Assembly: GCA_017620135.1 (NCBI GenBank)
Contig: JAFZQZ010000043.1
Coordinates: forward strand, 1 to 41,576
Source: Bacillota bacterium
Lineage (GTDB): Bacteria; Bacillota; Clostridia; Lachnospirales; Bianqueaceae
Direction of reading: 5' to 3'
Length of the DNA: 41,576 bases
Below the pieces are notes generated by a model that searched no databases, was not told where the DNA came from, and was given only the letters and a program-made list of their open reading frames with translations. Each line of letters begins with the position of its first letter. The stretch's first letter is position 1. This document shows, piece by piece, positions 1 through 9,109 of the stretch. The translations under genes were made by a program, and so were the position numbers.

Positions 1-534
1 GTCAGAGATGAAGAATAGGACCGCGCCGGCAAAGGCCACCACGGCCGGCCCGTTCCGATAGGAGAACAGCTGCATCAGCGCGAAAACATTCATCGTGCTG
101 TTCGCGATGAGGTACAGGTACATGGGCACGATCATGGCTTTGGGCGTGGTCGGCCGAAGCGCGCGGATGATCAGCAGCGACGTTCCGTAGTACAGGATCG
201 CGGCCGGGATCACGATCAGCCAGACGACATTTTCGTATCGGATGTTGCCCACATACGTGAGAATGAAGAAAACATGACTGAAAAGAAAGCTGATGCCGCC
301 GGCGGTGAACCATCCGTGTCCCTTCGGGATCAGCAGGATGTCGCCCAGCCAGCTGAAGATCAGCGCGAGCAGTAAAAAGGTGCTTAATTCTTTGGCGGAA
401 AACAGGTAGAACAGAATCAGAAAAGCCAGCAGAAGCGGCTTTGTGATCCTTCGCTTTTTCGAGTCGTCCTTCCAGCTGTGATACAGGTGGACGGCAGACG
501 CCGCGATATAAAGGCATAACCAGAGGATACGCAT
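1..534 (-). CDS. YhhN/TMEM86-family membrane protein, C-terminus cut by window edge
   Basis: Reading leftward from the ATG at 534-532 gives 178 open codons that run off the left edge without a stop. The protein is almost entirely hydrophobic, starting MRILWLCLYIAASAVHLY, followed by a short basic stretch and then about six membrane segments. The order of segments, the motif FSWLGDILLI, a following KGHGWFTAGGISFLFSH stretch and a later YLYLIANSTMN segment match the YhhN family, whose animal member TMEM86 is a lysoplasmalogenase. The bacterial function is not established by this, so the activity is only a family-level hint. The gene stands alone, divergent from the xylosidase gene at 683. Family call fairly sure; substrate unknown. 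Confidence 0.75.
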   Translation of the reverse strand, partial: MRILWLCLYIAASAVHLYHSWKDDSKKRRITKPLLLAFLILFYLFSAKELSTFLLLALIFSWLGDILLIPKGHGWFTAGGISFLFSHVFFILTYVGNIRYENVVWLIVIPAAILYYGTSLLIIRALRPTTPKAMIVPMYLYLIANSTMNVFALMQLFSYRNGPAVVAFAGAVLFFISD

Positions 535-621
535 GATCACACCTGCCTTATGATAGTTTTACAGAAAGTATACCACGGAAAAAGCCATGCGAAAAGAGGT
601 TTTTATGTGTAATCCGAGACG

Positions 622-650
622 TTTTCAATATCGGCGTTTCATGATATAAT
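622..650 (+). promoter_or_regulatory. Promoter of the GH39 gene
   Basis: TTTTCA at 622-627 and TATAAT at 645-650 are separated by 17 bp, about 30 bp upstream of the chosen GH39 start. The -10 is perfect, the -35 only moderate. Confidence 0.55.
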
Positions 651-682
651 AATGACATCCTATGAAAAGAGAGGTCCTTACC

Positions 683-2317
683 ATGATCATTCATCTGTCT
701 AAAGATACTCCCCTTGTTCCTCATAAAAAACACTGGAAATTCTGTGTGGGTTCCGGCCACGCGCTTTTAGCGCTGCGCACCGACTATACCAGGCAGCTGA
801 AATTCATTCATGATACGCTCGGCATCGAACGGGTCCGCTTCCACGGCATCTTCGATGATGACATGCGCACCTTCAATGATCTTTCCATGATGATGCCGCT
901 GCCCGGTTCCGAGGCCTTTACGGAATACAACTTCAATGCCTGCGGCGTGGCCTACGACAATGTGCTCGAAGCCGGGATGAAACCGTTCGTCGAGCTTTCC
1001 TTCATGCCGAAAAAACTGGCCCTCCAGGAAGAAGGCCGTCCGCTCGAAGGTTCATTCTTCTACAAGCCGCTAATCGTTCCGCCAGCTGATATGGCTGCCT
1101 GGAAGGATTATATGCAGGCCTTCCTCCGCTTCCTGATCCACCGCTACGGGATCGAGGAGATCCGTACCTGGTATTTCGATGTCTGGAACGAGCCGGATCT
1201 TCCGGGTGCATTCTGGAACGGTTCGCAGGAAGAGTACTTCCAGCTTTATGAAGCGACTGCCCGCGCGATCAAGGAAATCGATCCGCAGATCCCGGTGGGC
1301 GGCCCGGCTACCAGCGGTTCCAAATGGGTCCAGGCATTTGTCGAATACTGCCGCGTCCATGACGTCCCGGTAGATTTCGTTTCCACCCATCAGTATGCCG
1401 GCGATCCCTTAGGCGGTGTGGAAGATCAGGGCCTTGCCGGCGAAGGAGAAGAGGATGGACCGAAAGAAAACTTCATGGAGAAGATGCGCGCCATGATGAT
1501 GGAAGTCGCAAAGAAACTCGTGACGATCGAAGACAAGTCCTTTATCAACGGATTCCGTGTGATCATGCCCGACAAATCCGAGGCAGAAGACATCCCGAAC
1601 GATGTGTTCATCACGAACGCTCCCATCGTCAAAAAACAGGCAGCCGGACTGCCGGTTTACTACACCGAATGGAACGAAAACGCCGGCTTCTCCTCCTATA
1701 CCAATGATACCCGCAAAGTCGCGGCGTACGATGTCAAGACGGCCTTGGATGTGGCGGACAGCCTGGACGGTTCTTCGATCTGGTGCTTCTCCGACATCTT
1801 TGAGGAGCTGCACCCCTTCCCGCAGGAGTTCCACGGCGGTTTCGGTATGTTGACACAGAACGGCATCCCCAAACCGGTCTATCACGCTATCAAAATGCTG
1901 ACAGATGCCCCGGACGGACGTCTTGACCTTGGCCCGAATGCGACCAAAGGTGAGATCGGCTACGCCGCCTTCAAACCTTTGGAGCAGCAGGACGACACTT
2001 CCGCCATGCAGGTCGTTCTCTTCCGCCAGAAGATGAAGAACCTGGACCTTCCCAAAGAGAGTGTCAAAGTCGAGATCGAACTGGATAAAGCGCCTGCTGC
2101 GGTCACTGTCCGCCGGGTCGATGAGGATCACGGCAATCCGCTGAAGCTTTGGGAAGCGATGGGTTCGCCCATTTCTCTGAACAAGGCGGAAGTCGCCGCG
2201 CTCAAAGAGCAAAGCGCCGTCACGGATGAGCCCTGGCCATTCACTTATGAGAACGGCGTGCTCACACTTGAGGCTTCCCTTGGCGTGAATGACGTGTATT
2301 CCTTCACAATTCAATAG
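683..2317 (+). CDS. GH39-family glycosidase (beta-xylosidase-like)
   Basis: A 544-residue protein of glycoside hydrolase family 39, retaining enzymes that remove xylose or related sugars from the ends of plant-derived oligosaccharides. The TIM barrel shows the family's two catalytic glutamates: the acid/base in VWNEPD (about Glu170) and the nucleophile in YYTEWNENAG (about Glu329). A C-terminal beta domain follows from about residue 420. No signal peptide is seen, so it probably acts in the cytoplasm on imported sugars. An in-frame ATG at 662 exists, but AGAGAGG at 668-674 sits 8 bp before the ATG at 683, which is therefore preferred. No transporter lies beside it. The exact sugar cannot be read from sequence. 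Confidence 0.88.
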   Translation: MIIHLSKDTPLVPHKKHWKFCVGSGHALLALRTDYTRQLKFIHDTLGIERVRFHGIFDDDMRTFNDLSMMMPLPGSEAFTEYNFNACGVAYDNVLEAGMKPFVELSFMPKKLALQEEGRPLEGSFFYKPLIVPPADMAAWKDYMQAFLRFLIHRYGIEEIRTWYFDVWNEPDLPGAFWNGSQEEYFQLYEATARAIKEIDPQIPVGGPATSGSKWVQAFVEYCRVHDVPVDFVSTHQYAGDPLGGVEDQGLAGEGEEDGPKENFMEKMRAMMMEVAKKLVTIEDKSFINGFRVIMPDKSEAEDIPNDVFITNAPIVKKQAAGLPVYYTEWNENAGFSSYTNDTRKVAAYDVKTALDVADSLDGSSIWCFSDIFEELHPFPQEFHGGFGMLTQNGIPKPVYHAIKMLTDAPDGRLDLGPNATKGEIGYAAFKPLEQQDDTSAMQVVLFRQKMKNLDLPKESVKVEIELDKAPAAVTVRRVDEDHGNPLKLWEAMGSPISLNKAEVAALKEQSAVTDEPWPFTYENGVLTLEASLGVNDVYSFTIQ

Positions 2318-2324
2318 TGTTGTA

Positions 2325-2864
2325 ATGAAAAACAAATCCTTCAGGCCATTCTGGTGGCAGTATCTTCTGCTCGGGTTGACCGTTCTTCTGATTTTCACTC
2401 AGTCTGCCATGTCGCCTCGGATCTCCTCTTCCGAGAGCGGCTTCGTGACCAGGATCCTGTATCCGATCCTTTTGCGGATCCTTGGCCCTGAAGCGGATCT
2501 GGAGCATTTTGTCCGCAAAGCCGGACACTTTACCGAGTTTTTTCTTCTGGGGCTGCAGCTTTGTCTGATCTGGCTTCGCATCTGGCGGTATATTCCCCAA
2601 CGGCCTTCCGACGCGGGACCTGACCGGCCTGGTCTGCTCACTTCTTATCCTGCCTTTATTCCACGCGCTGTTTGCCCGACTTTCGGTCTCACATTCGCCT
2701 GCTCCTCCGGTGTTTCCTGGCTGATCGCTTTTCTGGACGAAACTGTTCAGATCTTTTCCGGCCGCGGCCCGATGATCCAGGATGTCTGGTTGGATCTTGC
2801 AGGCGCGCTTTGCGCGATCCTGCTCGTCCTGTTGGTCTATGCCCTGAGACAGAAAAGCAGGTAA
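2325..2864 (+). CDS. VanZ-like family membrane protein
   Basis: About 179 residues, with the VanZ-like pattern: an N-terminal hydrophobic helix ending in FTQSAMS, then LEHFVRKAGHFTEFFLLGL, and a late block SWLIAFLDETVQIFSGRGP followed by QDVWLDLAGA and a final membrane helix. The conserved H-F-x-E-F and D-E-x-x-Q-x-F motifs are the family's hallmarks. VanZ itself gives low-level teicoplanin resistance in enterococci, but most family members have no known role, so none is assigned. The ATG at 2325 is chosen because the protein then starts just before the first helix; an upstream in-frame ATG at 2289 overlaps the end of the GH39 gene. No good ribosome site is visible, so translation may be coupled to the gene upstream. 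Confidence 0.82.
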   Translation: MKNKSFRPFWWQYLLLGLTVLLIFTQSAMSPRISSSESGFVTRILYPILLRILGPEADLEHFVRKAGHFTEFFLLGLQLCLIWLRIWRYIPQRPSDAGPDRPGLLTSYPAFIPRAVCPTFGLTFACSSGVSWLIAFLDETVQIFSGRGPMIQDVWLDLAGALCAILLVLLVYALRQKSR

Positions 2865-2890
2865 AACCGGGACTCTACGATTAGACAAAA

Positions 2891-2940
2891 AAAGAGTGCT
2901 TTGAAATATGGGTAAAACCGTATTTTTCAAAGCACTCTTT
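2891..2940. terminator. Bidirectional intrinsic terminator between VanZ-like gene and pepF
   Basis: Perfect 16-bp arms at 2891-2906 and 2925-2940 with an A run on the left and a T-rich stretch on the right. It can end the rightward VanZ transcript and, together with flanking structure, the leftward pepF transcript. Confidence 0.85.
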
Positions 2941-3000
2941 GCTTTATAGATCGCGGAAATAAGTGTTTCACAAAGCAACTCGTCGATTTAATGCGCAATC

Positions 3001-3039
3001 TTGCTTTGTAAATCAGGAAATCAGCGATTTACAAAGCAA
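3001..3039. repeat. 14-bp inverted repeat in the pepF 3' region
   Basis: TTGCTTTGTAAATC at 3001-3014 is the exact reverse complement of 3026-3039. Related CAAAGC words occur nearby (about 2971-2976 and within the terminator arms), and a separate GC-rich palindrome TGGCGC-AG-GCGCCA lies at 3075-3088. The stretch 2941-3119 holds no gene. Confidence 0.7.
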
Positions 3040-3119
3040 TGCTCGAGCCGCGCCGGCGCAGAGGGTGGTGCAGATGGCGCAGGCGCCACCAGCCCATCCC
3101 GCCGGAAAGCATTTCCTAC

Positions 3120-4919
3120 TTATTTCAGCATCTCAAAGGTCTTTTCCGCTTCTTCCACGATCTTTTCGAACTTCGTAAGCGCGCGCTCGATGGGTTCGGG
3201 CGTGGAAAGATCCACGCCGCCGTGCTGCAGGGTCACGAGCGGATAGTCGGATCCGGCCATCGACAGGAACTCCAGATACTTCTTCACTGCCGGCTCGCCT
3301 TCTCTTAAGATCTTCTCGGAAAGCGCCACCGCCGAGGAGTAGCCGGTCGCGTACTTGTATACGTAGAACGCGCGGTAGAAGTGCGGAATACGGGCCCATT
3401 CATAGCGGACTTCCTCGTCCATCACCATGGACGGACCGAAATACTGCTTCACCAGTTCTTCGTACATCTGGCTGAGCTGCTCCGCGGAAAGGGCGCCGCC
3501 CTTTTCGATCACTTCATGGGCTTTCTGCTCGAATTCGGCAAACATGGTCTGACGGTAGACCGTGCCTTTGAAGTTCTCCAGATACTGGTTCAGCAGATAC
3601 AGACGGACTTTCGGATCCGTTTCCTTCTCCAGCAGCTGCTCGATCAGCAGGTTTTCGTTCACGGTGGAAGCGATCTCCGCCACGAACAGGGTATAACCCG
3701 CGTAATGCGCCGGCTGGTGGGTGTTCGCCAGGTACGTATGCATACTGTGGCCCATCTCATGCGCGATCGTGCTTACGGAATCGATCGTGCCGGTGAAATT
3801 GCACATGATGAACGGATTGCTGTCATAGGTGCCCGAAGAATAGGCGCCGCCGCTCTTGCCGGTATTCGGATAAACGTCGATCCAGCGTTCGTCGAAGCCG
3901 CGTTGGACGGTCCTGACATAGTCTTCTCCCAGCGGCGCGACCGCAGCCTTGACCATTTCTTTCGCCTGTTCATAGGTGTAGGAAAGCTCCGAATCCGCGC
4001 ACAGAGGTGCATAGACGTCGTAATAGTGCAGCTCATCCACGCCCAGGATCTTCTTGCGAAGTTCCACATAACGGTACATCGCCGGCATGAACTTATGCAC
4101 GGTCTCTACCAGATTGTCATACACAGCGGCCGGGATATTCTCCCCTGCCATGGACATCGCGCGGGCACTCTCATAATGCCGTGTCCTTGCGTCGAAAACA
4201 TCCGCTTTGACACTGCTCGAATAGGTCGAAGCAAATGTGTTGATATGGTTCTTAAAGCCTTTGTAATAGTTTGCGAAGGCGGCTTTGCGGATCTCGCGGT
4301 CCGGGTTCTGCTGCAGCAGGATGTAGTTGGAACCGGTCAGTTCGATCTCTTCACCCGAGGATGTTTTGACCGGATCGAATTTCATATCCGCGTCCTGCAG
4401 CATGTTCGCGATCTCGCCCGGCGCCCGCCGGATCTCGCTCATCCCGGCCAGGATCTTCTCCTCTGCCTCGGTCAGCGTATGTGCCTTGGCCCGGAGCAGA
4501 TCGTCCAGGGTATGCCGGTAGGGAGCCAGCTCTTCGCTGTCCATGAAGCGCTGAAAATCCTCTTCCGAAAGAGAAAGGATCTCCGGCTGCGCAAAGCTCA
4601 TGGCCGCCATGATCCGGGTCAGAACGCTCATGGCCTTGGATGTCATGATCTGTCCGGCTTCCGCACGGGTGTCTTCCGAGTAACGAAGATGCGCATAGCA
4701 GAAGACGTCTTCGATCTTCCGGTTCAACAGTGAATCCGCGTCCATAAACTCTCTGAGGACCGCGGGGGATTCTTTCAGCCGGCCCTGATAGGCGATCACA
4801 CCTTTCGCCATTTCAGGGATCGCCATGAGTGCCTTTTCCCAGGCTTCATCATTTTCAAACAGTGTGGTGATATCCCACTTGAACTGCTCTTCGATCTGAT
4901 TTCTGTCTTTGATTTCCAT
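3120..4919 (-). CDS. pepF: Oligoendopeptidase F (M3 metallopeptidase)
   Basis: A 599-residue cytoplasmic peptidase of family M3B, the usual length for PepF. The N-terminal half is the helical oligopeptidase F domain. The catalytic zinc site is AHEMGHSMH (about residues 385-393), with the downstream glutamate of the family in the VAEIASTVNE segment. PepF enzymes cut short peptides of roughly 7 to 17 residues. It starts 15 bp after the end of the ABC half-transporter gene upstream and is probably the last gene of the MarR-ABC-ABC-PepF operon. That position suggests peptide handling alongside an exporter, but this is inference. The sequence appears complete and undamaged. Confidence 0.93.
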   Translation of the reverse strand: MEIKDRNQIEEQFKWDITTLFENDEAWEKALMAIPEMAKGVIAYQGRLKESPAVLREFMDADSLLNRKIEDVFCYAHLRYSEDTRAEAGQIMTSKAMSVLTRIMAAMSFAQPEILSLSEEDFQRFMDSEELAPYRHTLDDLLRAKAHTLTEAEEKILAGMSEIRRAPGEIANMLQDADMKFDPVKTSSGEEIELTGSNYILLQQNPDREIRKAAFANYYKGFKNHINTFASTYSSSVKADVFDARTRHYESARAMSMAGENIPAAVYDNLVETVHKFMPAMYRYVELRKKILGVDELHYYDVYAPLCADSELSYTYEQAKEMVKAAVAPLGEDYVRTVQRGFDERWIDVYPNTGKSGGAYSSGTYDSNPFIMCNFTGTIDSVSTIAHEMGHSMHTYLANTHQPAHYAGYTLFVAEIASTVNENLLIEQLLEKETDPKVRLYLLNQYLENFKGTVYRQTMFAEFEQKAHEVIEKGGALSAEQLSQMYEELVKQYFGPSMVMDEEVRYEWARIPHFYRAFYVYKYATGYSSAVALSEKILREGEPAVKKYLEFLSMAGSDYPLVTLQHGGVDLSTPEPIERALTKFEKIVEEAEKTFEMLK

Positions 4920-4934
4920 ATGACTCCTTTTGGA

Positions 4935-6719
4935 TCAATCCAATTCCTTCACGCCGGTATACAGTTCGTAATAACGGCCTTTCATTGCCAGCAGCTCTTC
5001 ATGTGTACCGCGTTCGATGATCTCACCGTGCTCCAGTACGCAGATCAGATCGGCGTTGCGTACGGTGGAAAGACGGTGCGCGATGACGAAGGTCGTACGG
5101 TTTTTCATCAGTCGTTCCATACCGTGCTCAATGTGACGCTCGGTACGGGTATCGACGGAGCTCGTCGCCTCATCCAGCACCAGGATCGGCGCCTTGGAGA
5201 TCGCCGCACGGGCGATATTCAAAAGCTGACGCTGTCCCTGAGACAGGTTCGAACCATCACCCTCGAGCAGTGTGTCATAACCGTGGTCGAGACGCATGAT
5301 ACAGCTGTGCGCGCTCGCGGTACGGGCCGCCTGCTCGATCTCTTCATCCGTCGCGTCCATCCGCCCGAAGCGGATATTTTCCTTGACCGTTCCGGTGAAC
5401 AAATGCGTATCCTGCAGCACCATCGCGATGTTCCTGCGAAGCTGCTCCCCGTCAAATTTCTTGACTTCGATCCCATCGATCAGGATCTCGCCTTCCTGGA
5501 TATCGTAGAAGCGGTTCAGCAGGTTCGTGATGGTCGTCTTACCGGCGCCGGTCGAACCGACGAACGCGATCTTCTGGCCCGGTTTGGCTTCCACACTGAT
5601 GTCCTTCAGAACAGTCTTTCCTTCCACATAACCGAAGTTTACGTGGCGAAGTTCGACATGTCCCTTGATATCGTCCACGACCTCGGTCGTGTCGTCTTTC
5701 AGGTGCTCCGGTTCCTGATCCATCATCTCGAACACACGCTCGGCACCGGCCAGCGCGGAGAAGATCGTGGTGACCTGGTTCGCCAGGTTCATGATCGGGA
5801 ACGAGAACTGGTTGGAATAGTTGACGAAAACAGTCAGGCCGCCGACGTCGAAACGCCCGATCGCGCACAGGACGCCGCCCACCATCGCGGTCAGCGCGTA
5901 GCAGATCTTGGACATGTTGCCCATGATCGGGCCCATGATACCGCCGAAGAACTGCGCGCCGACCTGCTTGTTGCGAAGATCTGTGTTCAGCGCGCTGAAC
6001 TCCTCGATACATTCGGATTCATGATTGAATACTTTCACGACCTTCTGGCCGTTCACGGATTCTTCCACATATCCGTTCAGGGCACCGAGCGCCTTCTGCT
6101 GCTCACGGTAATACTTACGGCTCTTGTTGCCGATCGCACCCGCGGATTTGATGAACAGCGGGACGAATACGACCGTGATCAGGGTCAGCCAGATGTTGGT
6201 ATAGATCATCATGATGAGCGTACCGATCAGCTGCAGGGATCCCTGGACAAGGCTCACCAGCGAGTTGTCCAGCATCATACCGATGTTGTCCACGTCGTTC
6301 GTGAAGCGGCTCATCAAATCGCCGGTCGCGTTGGCGTCGAAGTAGCGGACGGGCAGTTTCTGGGTCTTCACGAACAGGTCGTTACGGATCGCTTCCAGTG
6401 AACTCTGGGAAACGGTCACCATCAGGCGGCTCTGCAGGTATGTACTGATGACATTGACCAGATAGATCCCGGCCAGCACCATCAGGCCCATGCCGAGTCC
6501 TGCCAGTTTTTCGAGACCCGCGCCTTCGATGATATAGTTGTTGATGATCGGCCGGAGCATGTACGAGCCGGCCAGATTCGCGACGGTGTGGATGATGACG
6601 CACACCAGCGCAAGGATCATACGTCCTTTAAATTTTCCGACATAACCGAACAGACGGGCGATGACCGCCTTTGTGTTTTTCGGTTTCCGGTTATCCATTC
6701 CACGTGGTCCTGGCGGCAT
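4935..6719 (-). CDS. ABC exporter half-transporter, canonical ATPase partner
   Basis: 594 residues with six membrane helices in the first 320 residues (ABC_membrane fold) and a C-terminal nucleotide-binding domain. The domain has a Walker A GSTGAGKTT, signature LSQGQRQL and Walker B VLDEATSSVDT with the catalytic glutamate present. Its start overlaps the stop of the upstream half-transporter by one base (TAATG), so the two are translationally coupled and form a heterodimer of the multidrug exporter type (BmrC/BmrD or TM287/288 pattern). Substrate unknown; the MarR repressor gene at the head of the operon favours a drug or toxic-compound role. Confidence 0.9.
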   Translation of the reverse strand: MPPGPRGMDNRKPKNTKAVIARLFGYVGKFKGRMILALVCVIIHTVANLAGSYMLRPIINNYIIEGAGLEKLAGLGMGLMVLAGIYLVNVISTYLQSRLMVTVSQSSLEAIRNDLFVKTQKLPVRYFDANATGDLMSRFTNDVDNIGMMLDNSLVSLVQGSLQLIGTLIMMIYTNIWLTLITVVFVPLFIKSAGAIGNKSRKYYREQQKALGALNGYVEESVNGQKVVKVFNHESECIEEFSALNTDLRNKQVGAQFFGGIMGPIMGNMSKICYALTAMVGGVLCAIGRFDVGGLTVFVNYSNQFSFPIMNLANQVTTIFSALAGAERVFEMMDQEPEHLKDDTTEVVDDIKGHVELRHVNFGYVEGKTVLKDISVEAKPGQKIAFVGSTGAGKTTITNLLNRFYDIQEGEILIDGIEVKKFDGEQLRRNIAMVLQDTHLFTGTVKENIRFGRMDATDEEIEQAARTASAHSCIMRLDHGYDTLLEGDGSNLSQGQRQLLNIARAAISKAPILVLDEATSSVDTRTERHIEHGMERLMKNRTTFVIAHRLSTVRNADLICVLEHGEIIERGTHEELLAMKGRYYELYTGVKELD

Positions 6720-8455
6720 TATGCAGTCACCTCCTCTTTATCCATCTGGGAGTAATAGATCTCCTGATACTCCTCGTTGGACTTCAGTAATTCTTCGTGG
6801 GTCCCCACGCCGGTGATCTTTCCGTCGTCCATGACCACGATCATGTCCGCGTCTTTGACGGACGAGATCCGCTGCGCGATGATGATCTTTGTGGAATCCT
6901 TCAGCTCACCTTTAAATGTCTGCCGGATCCTGGCTTCCGTCGCGGTATCGACCGCGGAAGTCGAGTCATCCAGGATCAGGATCTTCGGCGATTTCAGAAG
7001 AGCTCTTGCAATACAGAGACGCTGCTTCTGACCGCCGGAGACGTTCGTTCCGCCCTGGTCCAGCATCCGCTGATAGCCGTCGGAAAAACTGCGGATGAAG
7101 TCATCCGCCTGCGCGTTCTTCGCGGCCTGCGTGATCTCTTCCTCGGTCGCGTCCTGCTTGCCCCAGCGAAGGTTCTTTTCGATGGTGCCGGAGAACAGCA
7201 CGTTCTTCTGCAATACCATGCCCACGCCTTCACGCAGGTTATACAGGCTGTAATCCTTGACGTTGATCCCGTCGATCAATACTTCGCCGCGATCCACATC
7301 GTACAGCCGCGGGATCATACTGACGAGGGTCGTCTTGCCGCAGCCGGTGGAACCGATGATGCCCACCGTCTGGCCGGGTTCGATCGTCAGGTTGATATCG
7401 ATGAGAACTTCTTCCTCGGAAGTCTCGTAGTAGCGGAATCCGACGTTACGGAATTCGATACGGCCTTCCTCGACCAGTTTGTCCTTGTGCGCTGCGTTTT
7501 CGTCGGTGAGCGCCACCTTCTCGTCCAGGACCTCGCCCAGACGCTTGCTTGATGCGGACGCACGGGATAGCTGCATGAAAATCATGGACAGCATCATCAG
7601 CGAGGACAGGATCTGTGTGATGTAGGTGATAAAAGCGGTCAGGTCGCCCAGTGGCATCGTGCCGACCAGGACCATTTTCCCGCCGAACCAGATCACGGAA
7701 AGGGAAGCCAGATTCATGAACAGTGTCATGACCGGCATCATGAGAATAATGATGCCGATGGCGTCCATACCGGCTTTTTTCAGGTTGCCGTTCGCGGTGC
7801 GGAAGCGCTCTTCTTCATAGTCTTCACGGACGAAGGATTTCACGACGCGAATGTTCGTGATATTCTCCTGCACTTTCGTGTTCAGGCCGTCCACCATGGC
7901 CTGCATTTTGGAGAATTTCGGGAAGGACAGCTTCAGCACAGTGCCCATCACGACGACCATGACCGGCATGATGACCGCCAGCACGAGCGCCAGGCGGGCG
8001 TTCAGGCGGATCGCCATATAGAGCGCGCCGATCAGCATGCCTGGCGTACGCAGACACATGCGAAGCAGCATGTTCGTAAAGTTCTGGATCTGGGTTACGT
8101 CGTTGGTAAGTCTTGTGACCAGCGAACCCGTCGAGAACTTGTCGATGTTCGAAAAGCCGAAGGTCTGGACCTTCGTATAAACATCCTTGCGCACATCGGC
8201 GCCAAAGTTGATCGAGGCCTTGGCCCCGAAATAGCAGCCGCCCACGCCGCCGACGATCATCAGGACGGACATGCCGATCATCAGAAGGCCCATGGTCACG
8301 ACATAACCGGGGTTCTGGTTGGCGACGCCGTTATTGATGATGTTCGCGAAAAGTTTCGGCATGACCACCTCGCCGAGGACCTCGATGATCATCAGGAGCG
8401 GTCCTAAAATGAAATATTTCGCGTAAGGTTTTACATACTTGAACCAGCGTTTCAT
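6719..8455 (-). CDS. ABC exporter half-transporter with degenerate Walker B
   Basis: 578 residues, with six membrane helices followed by a nucleotide-binding domain: Walker A GSTGCGKTT, signature NVSGGQKQR and Walker B LILDDSTSAVD. The second Asp replaces the catalytic Glu after Walker B. Such a loss in one partner is typical of heterodimeric exporters with one inactive ATP site, here paired with the intact gene directly downstream. The gene overlaps the marR-like gene by 4 bp (ATGA). Exporter type is sure; substrate is not known. Confidence 0.9.
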   Translation of the reverse strand: MKRWFKYVKPYAKYFILGPLLMIIEVLGEVVMPKLFANIINNGVANQNPGYVVTMGLLMIGMSVLMIVGGVGGCYFGAKASINFGADVRKDVYTKVQTFGFSNIDKFSTGSLVTRLTNDVTQIQNFTNMLLRMCLRTPGMLIGALYMAIRLNARLALVLAVIMPVMVVVMGTVLKLSFPKFSKMQAMVDGLNTKVQENITNIRVVKSFVREDYEEERFRTANGNLKKAGMDAIGIIILMMPVMTLFMNLASLSVIWFGGKMVLVGTMPLGDLTAFITYITQILSSLMMLSMIFMQLSRASASSKRLGEVLDEKVALTDENAAHKDKLVEEGRIEFRNVGFRYYETSEEEVLIDINLTIEPGQTVGIIGSTGCGKTTLVSMIPRLYDVDRGEVLIDGINVKDYSLYNLREGVGMVLQKNVLFSGTIEKNLRWGKQDATEEEITQAAKNAQADDFIRSFSDGYQRMLDQGGTNVSGGQKQRLCIARALLKSPKILILDDSTSAVDTATEARIRQTFKGELKDSTKIIIAQRISSVKDADMIVVMDDGKITGVGTHEELLKSNEEYQEIYYSQMDKEEVTA

Positions 8456-8934
8456 TCTTTTTCCTCCGTAACCGAAAGCAGGTTGTCTGCGATCCGGTCA
8501 AGATACTCACCGAGCTGTTCCAGTTCTTCTCTGGAAAAATCCCGGAACATCAGCATATCCGTATTATGGAATGCCTTTTTACTGTCCTTGACGATCTGTT
8601 CACCTTTTTCCGTGATGGTAAGTTCGTTGTAACGGTTGTCCGCTTCCGAAGCTGTTTTCGTGACGATGCCGTTTTTTTCCAGCTTTTTGAGGGTCACGGC
8701 CACAGCCGCGGGCGTCACGTTCAGGCTCTCCGCCAGATCCCTTTGTGAAACATTTTGACGTTCTCCGATCAGGTGGCTCAGAGTGAGCAGAAGCCTGTGC
8801 TGGCTTTTCTGCAGGGCATTCTGTTCCACATAGCGGTTGATCGCTATTCGATGTTCCTTGGATACCAGAAAAATCTTGCCGATCAGATTCATCTGCAAAA
8901 GTTCCAGTTCTGAATCTTTCTTGCCTTTTGCCAT
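8452..8934 (-). CDS. MarR-family transcriptional regulator
   Basis: 160 residues with the winged helix of MarR proteins. The recognition region is QRDLAESLNVTPAAVAVTLK, followed by the wing around TASEADNRYNELTITEKG, and dimerisation helices lie at both ends. It is the first gene of the exporter operon and most likely represses that operon until a ligand binds. A candidate operator covers the divergent -35 boxes at 9010-9027. A good ribosome site (AAGGAGG) lies just before the ATG. Confidence 0.9.
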   Translation of the reverse strand: MAKGKKDSELELLQMNLIGKIFLVSKEHRIAINRYVEQNALQKSQHRLLLTLSHLIGERQNVSQRDLAESLNVTPAAVAVTLKKLEKNGIVTKTASEADNRYNELTITEKGEQIVKDSKKAFHNTDMLMFRDFSREELEQLGEYLDRIADNLLSVTEEKE

Positions 8935-8985
8935 AAATACCTCCTTATCTTAACAGTTGTGTCATTAACCAATTAAAACGATAAT

Positions 8986-9014
8986 AGTATACTCTTTATC
9001 TATTTGTATGTCAA
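8986..9014 (-). promoter_or_regulatory. Promoter of the marR-ABC-pepF operon
   Basis: Leftward TTGACA (9014-9009) and TATACT (8991-8986) with a 17-bp spacer. The palindromic word TTAACCAATTAA at 8965-8976 lies in the early transcribed region and is a second possible regulator site. Confidence 0.8.
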
Positions 9015-9027
9015 TCGTTAAATTGAC
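9010..9027. promoter_or_regulatory. Candidate MarR operator over divergent promoters
   Basis: GTCAAT-CGTTAA-ATTGAC is a 6-6-6 inverted repeat. It overlaps the leftward -35 (9009-9014) and abuts or overlaps the rightward -35 (9023-9028), so one bound dimer could block both. Assignment to the adjacent MarR protein is inference. Confidence 0.55.
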
Positions 9028-9051
9028 GATGTATCACGGATATGATACAAT
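9023..9051 (+). promoter_or_regulatory. Promoter of the esterase gene
   Basis: TTGACG (9023-9028), 17-bp spacer, TACAAT (9046-9051). Its location shows that the upstream in-frame ATG at 9008 is not the esterase start. Confidence 0.75.
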
Positions 9052-9109
9052 ACCTCTCGTGAAATACTGCAGGCTCAAGGAAGCGGCAGAGCAGCAAGGA
9101 GACTGGATA

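Noticed and set aside
3381..4733. Long open frame on the plus strand opposite pepF
   Set aside because: It is the antisense shadow of a well-supported peptidase gene; rich in Arg/His/Ile with no motif and no ribosome site.
4920..6401. 493-codon open frame opposite the ABC gene
   Set aside because: Antisense shadow; composition is Asp/Arg/His-rich and no domain is visible, while the minus strand encodes a complete transporter.
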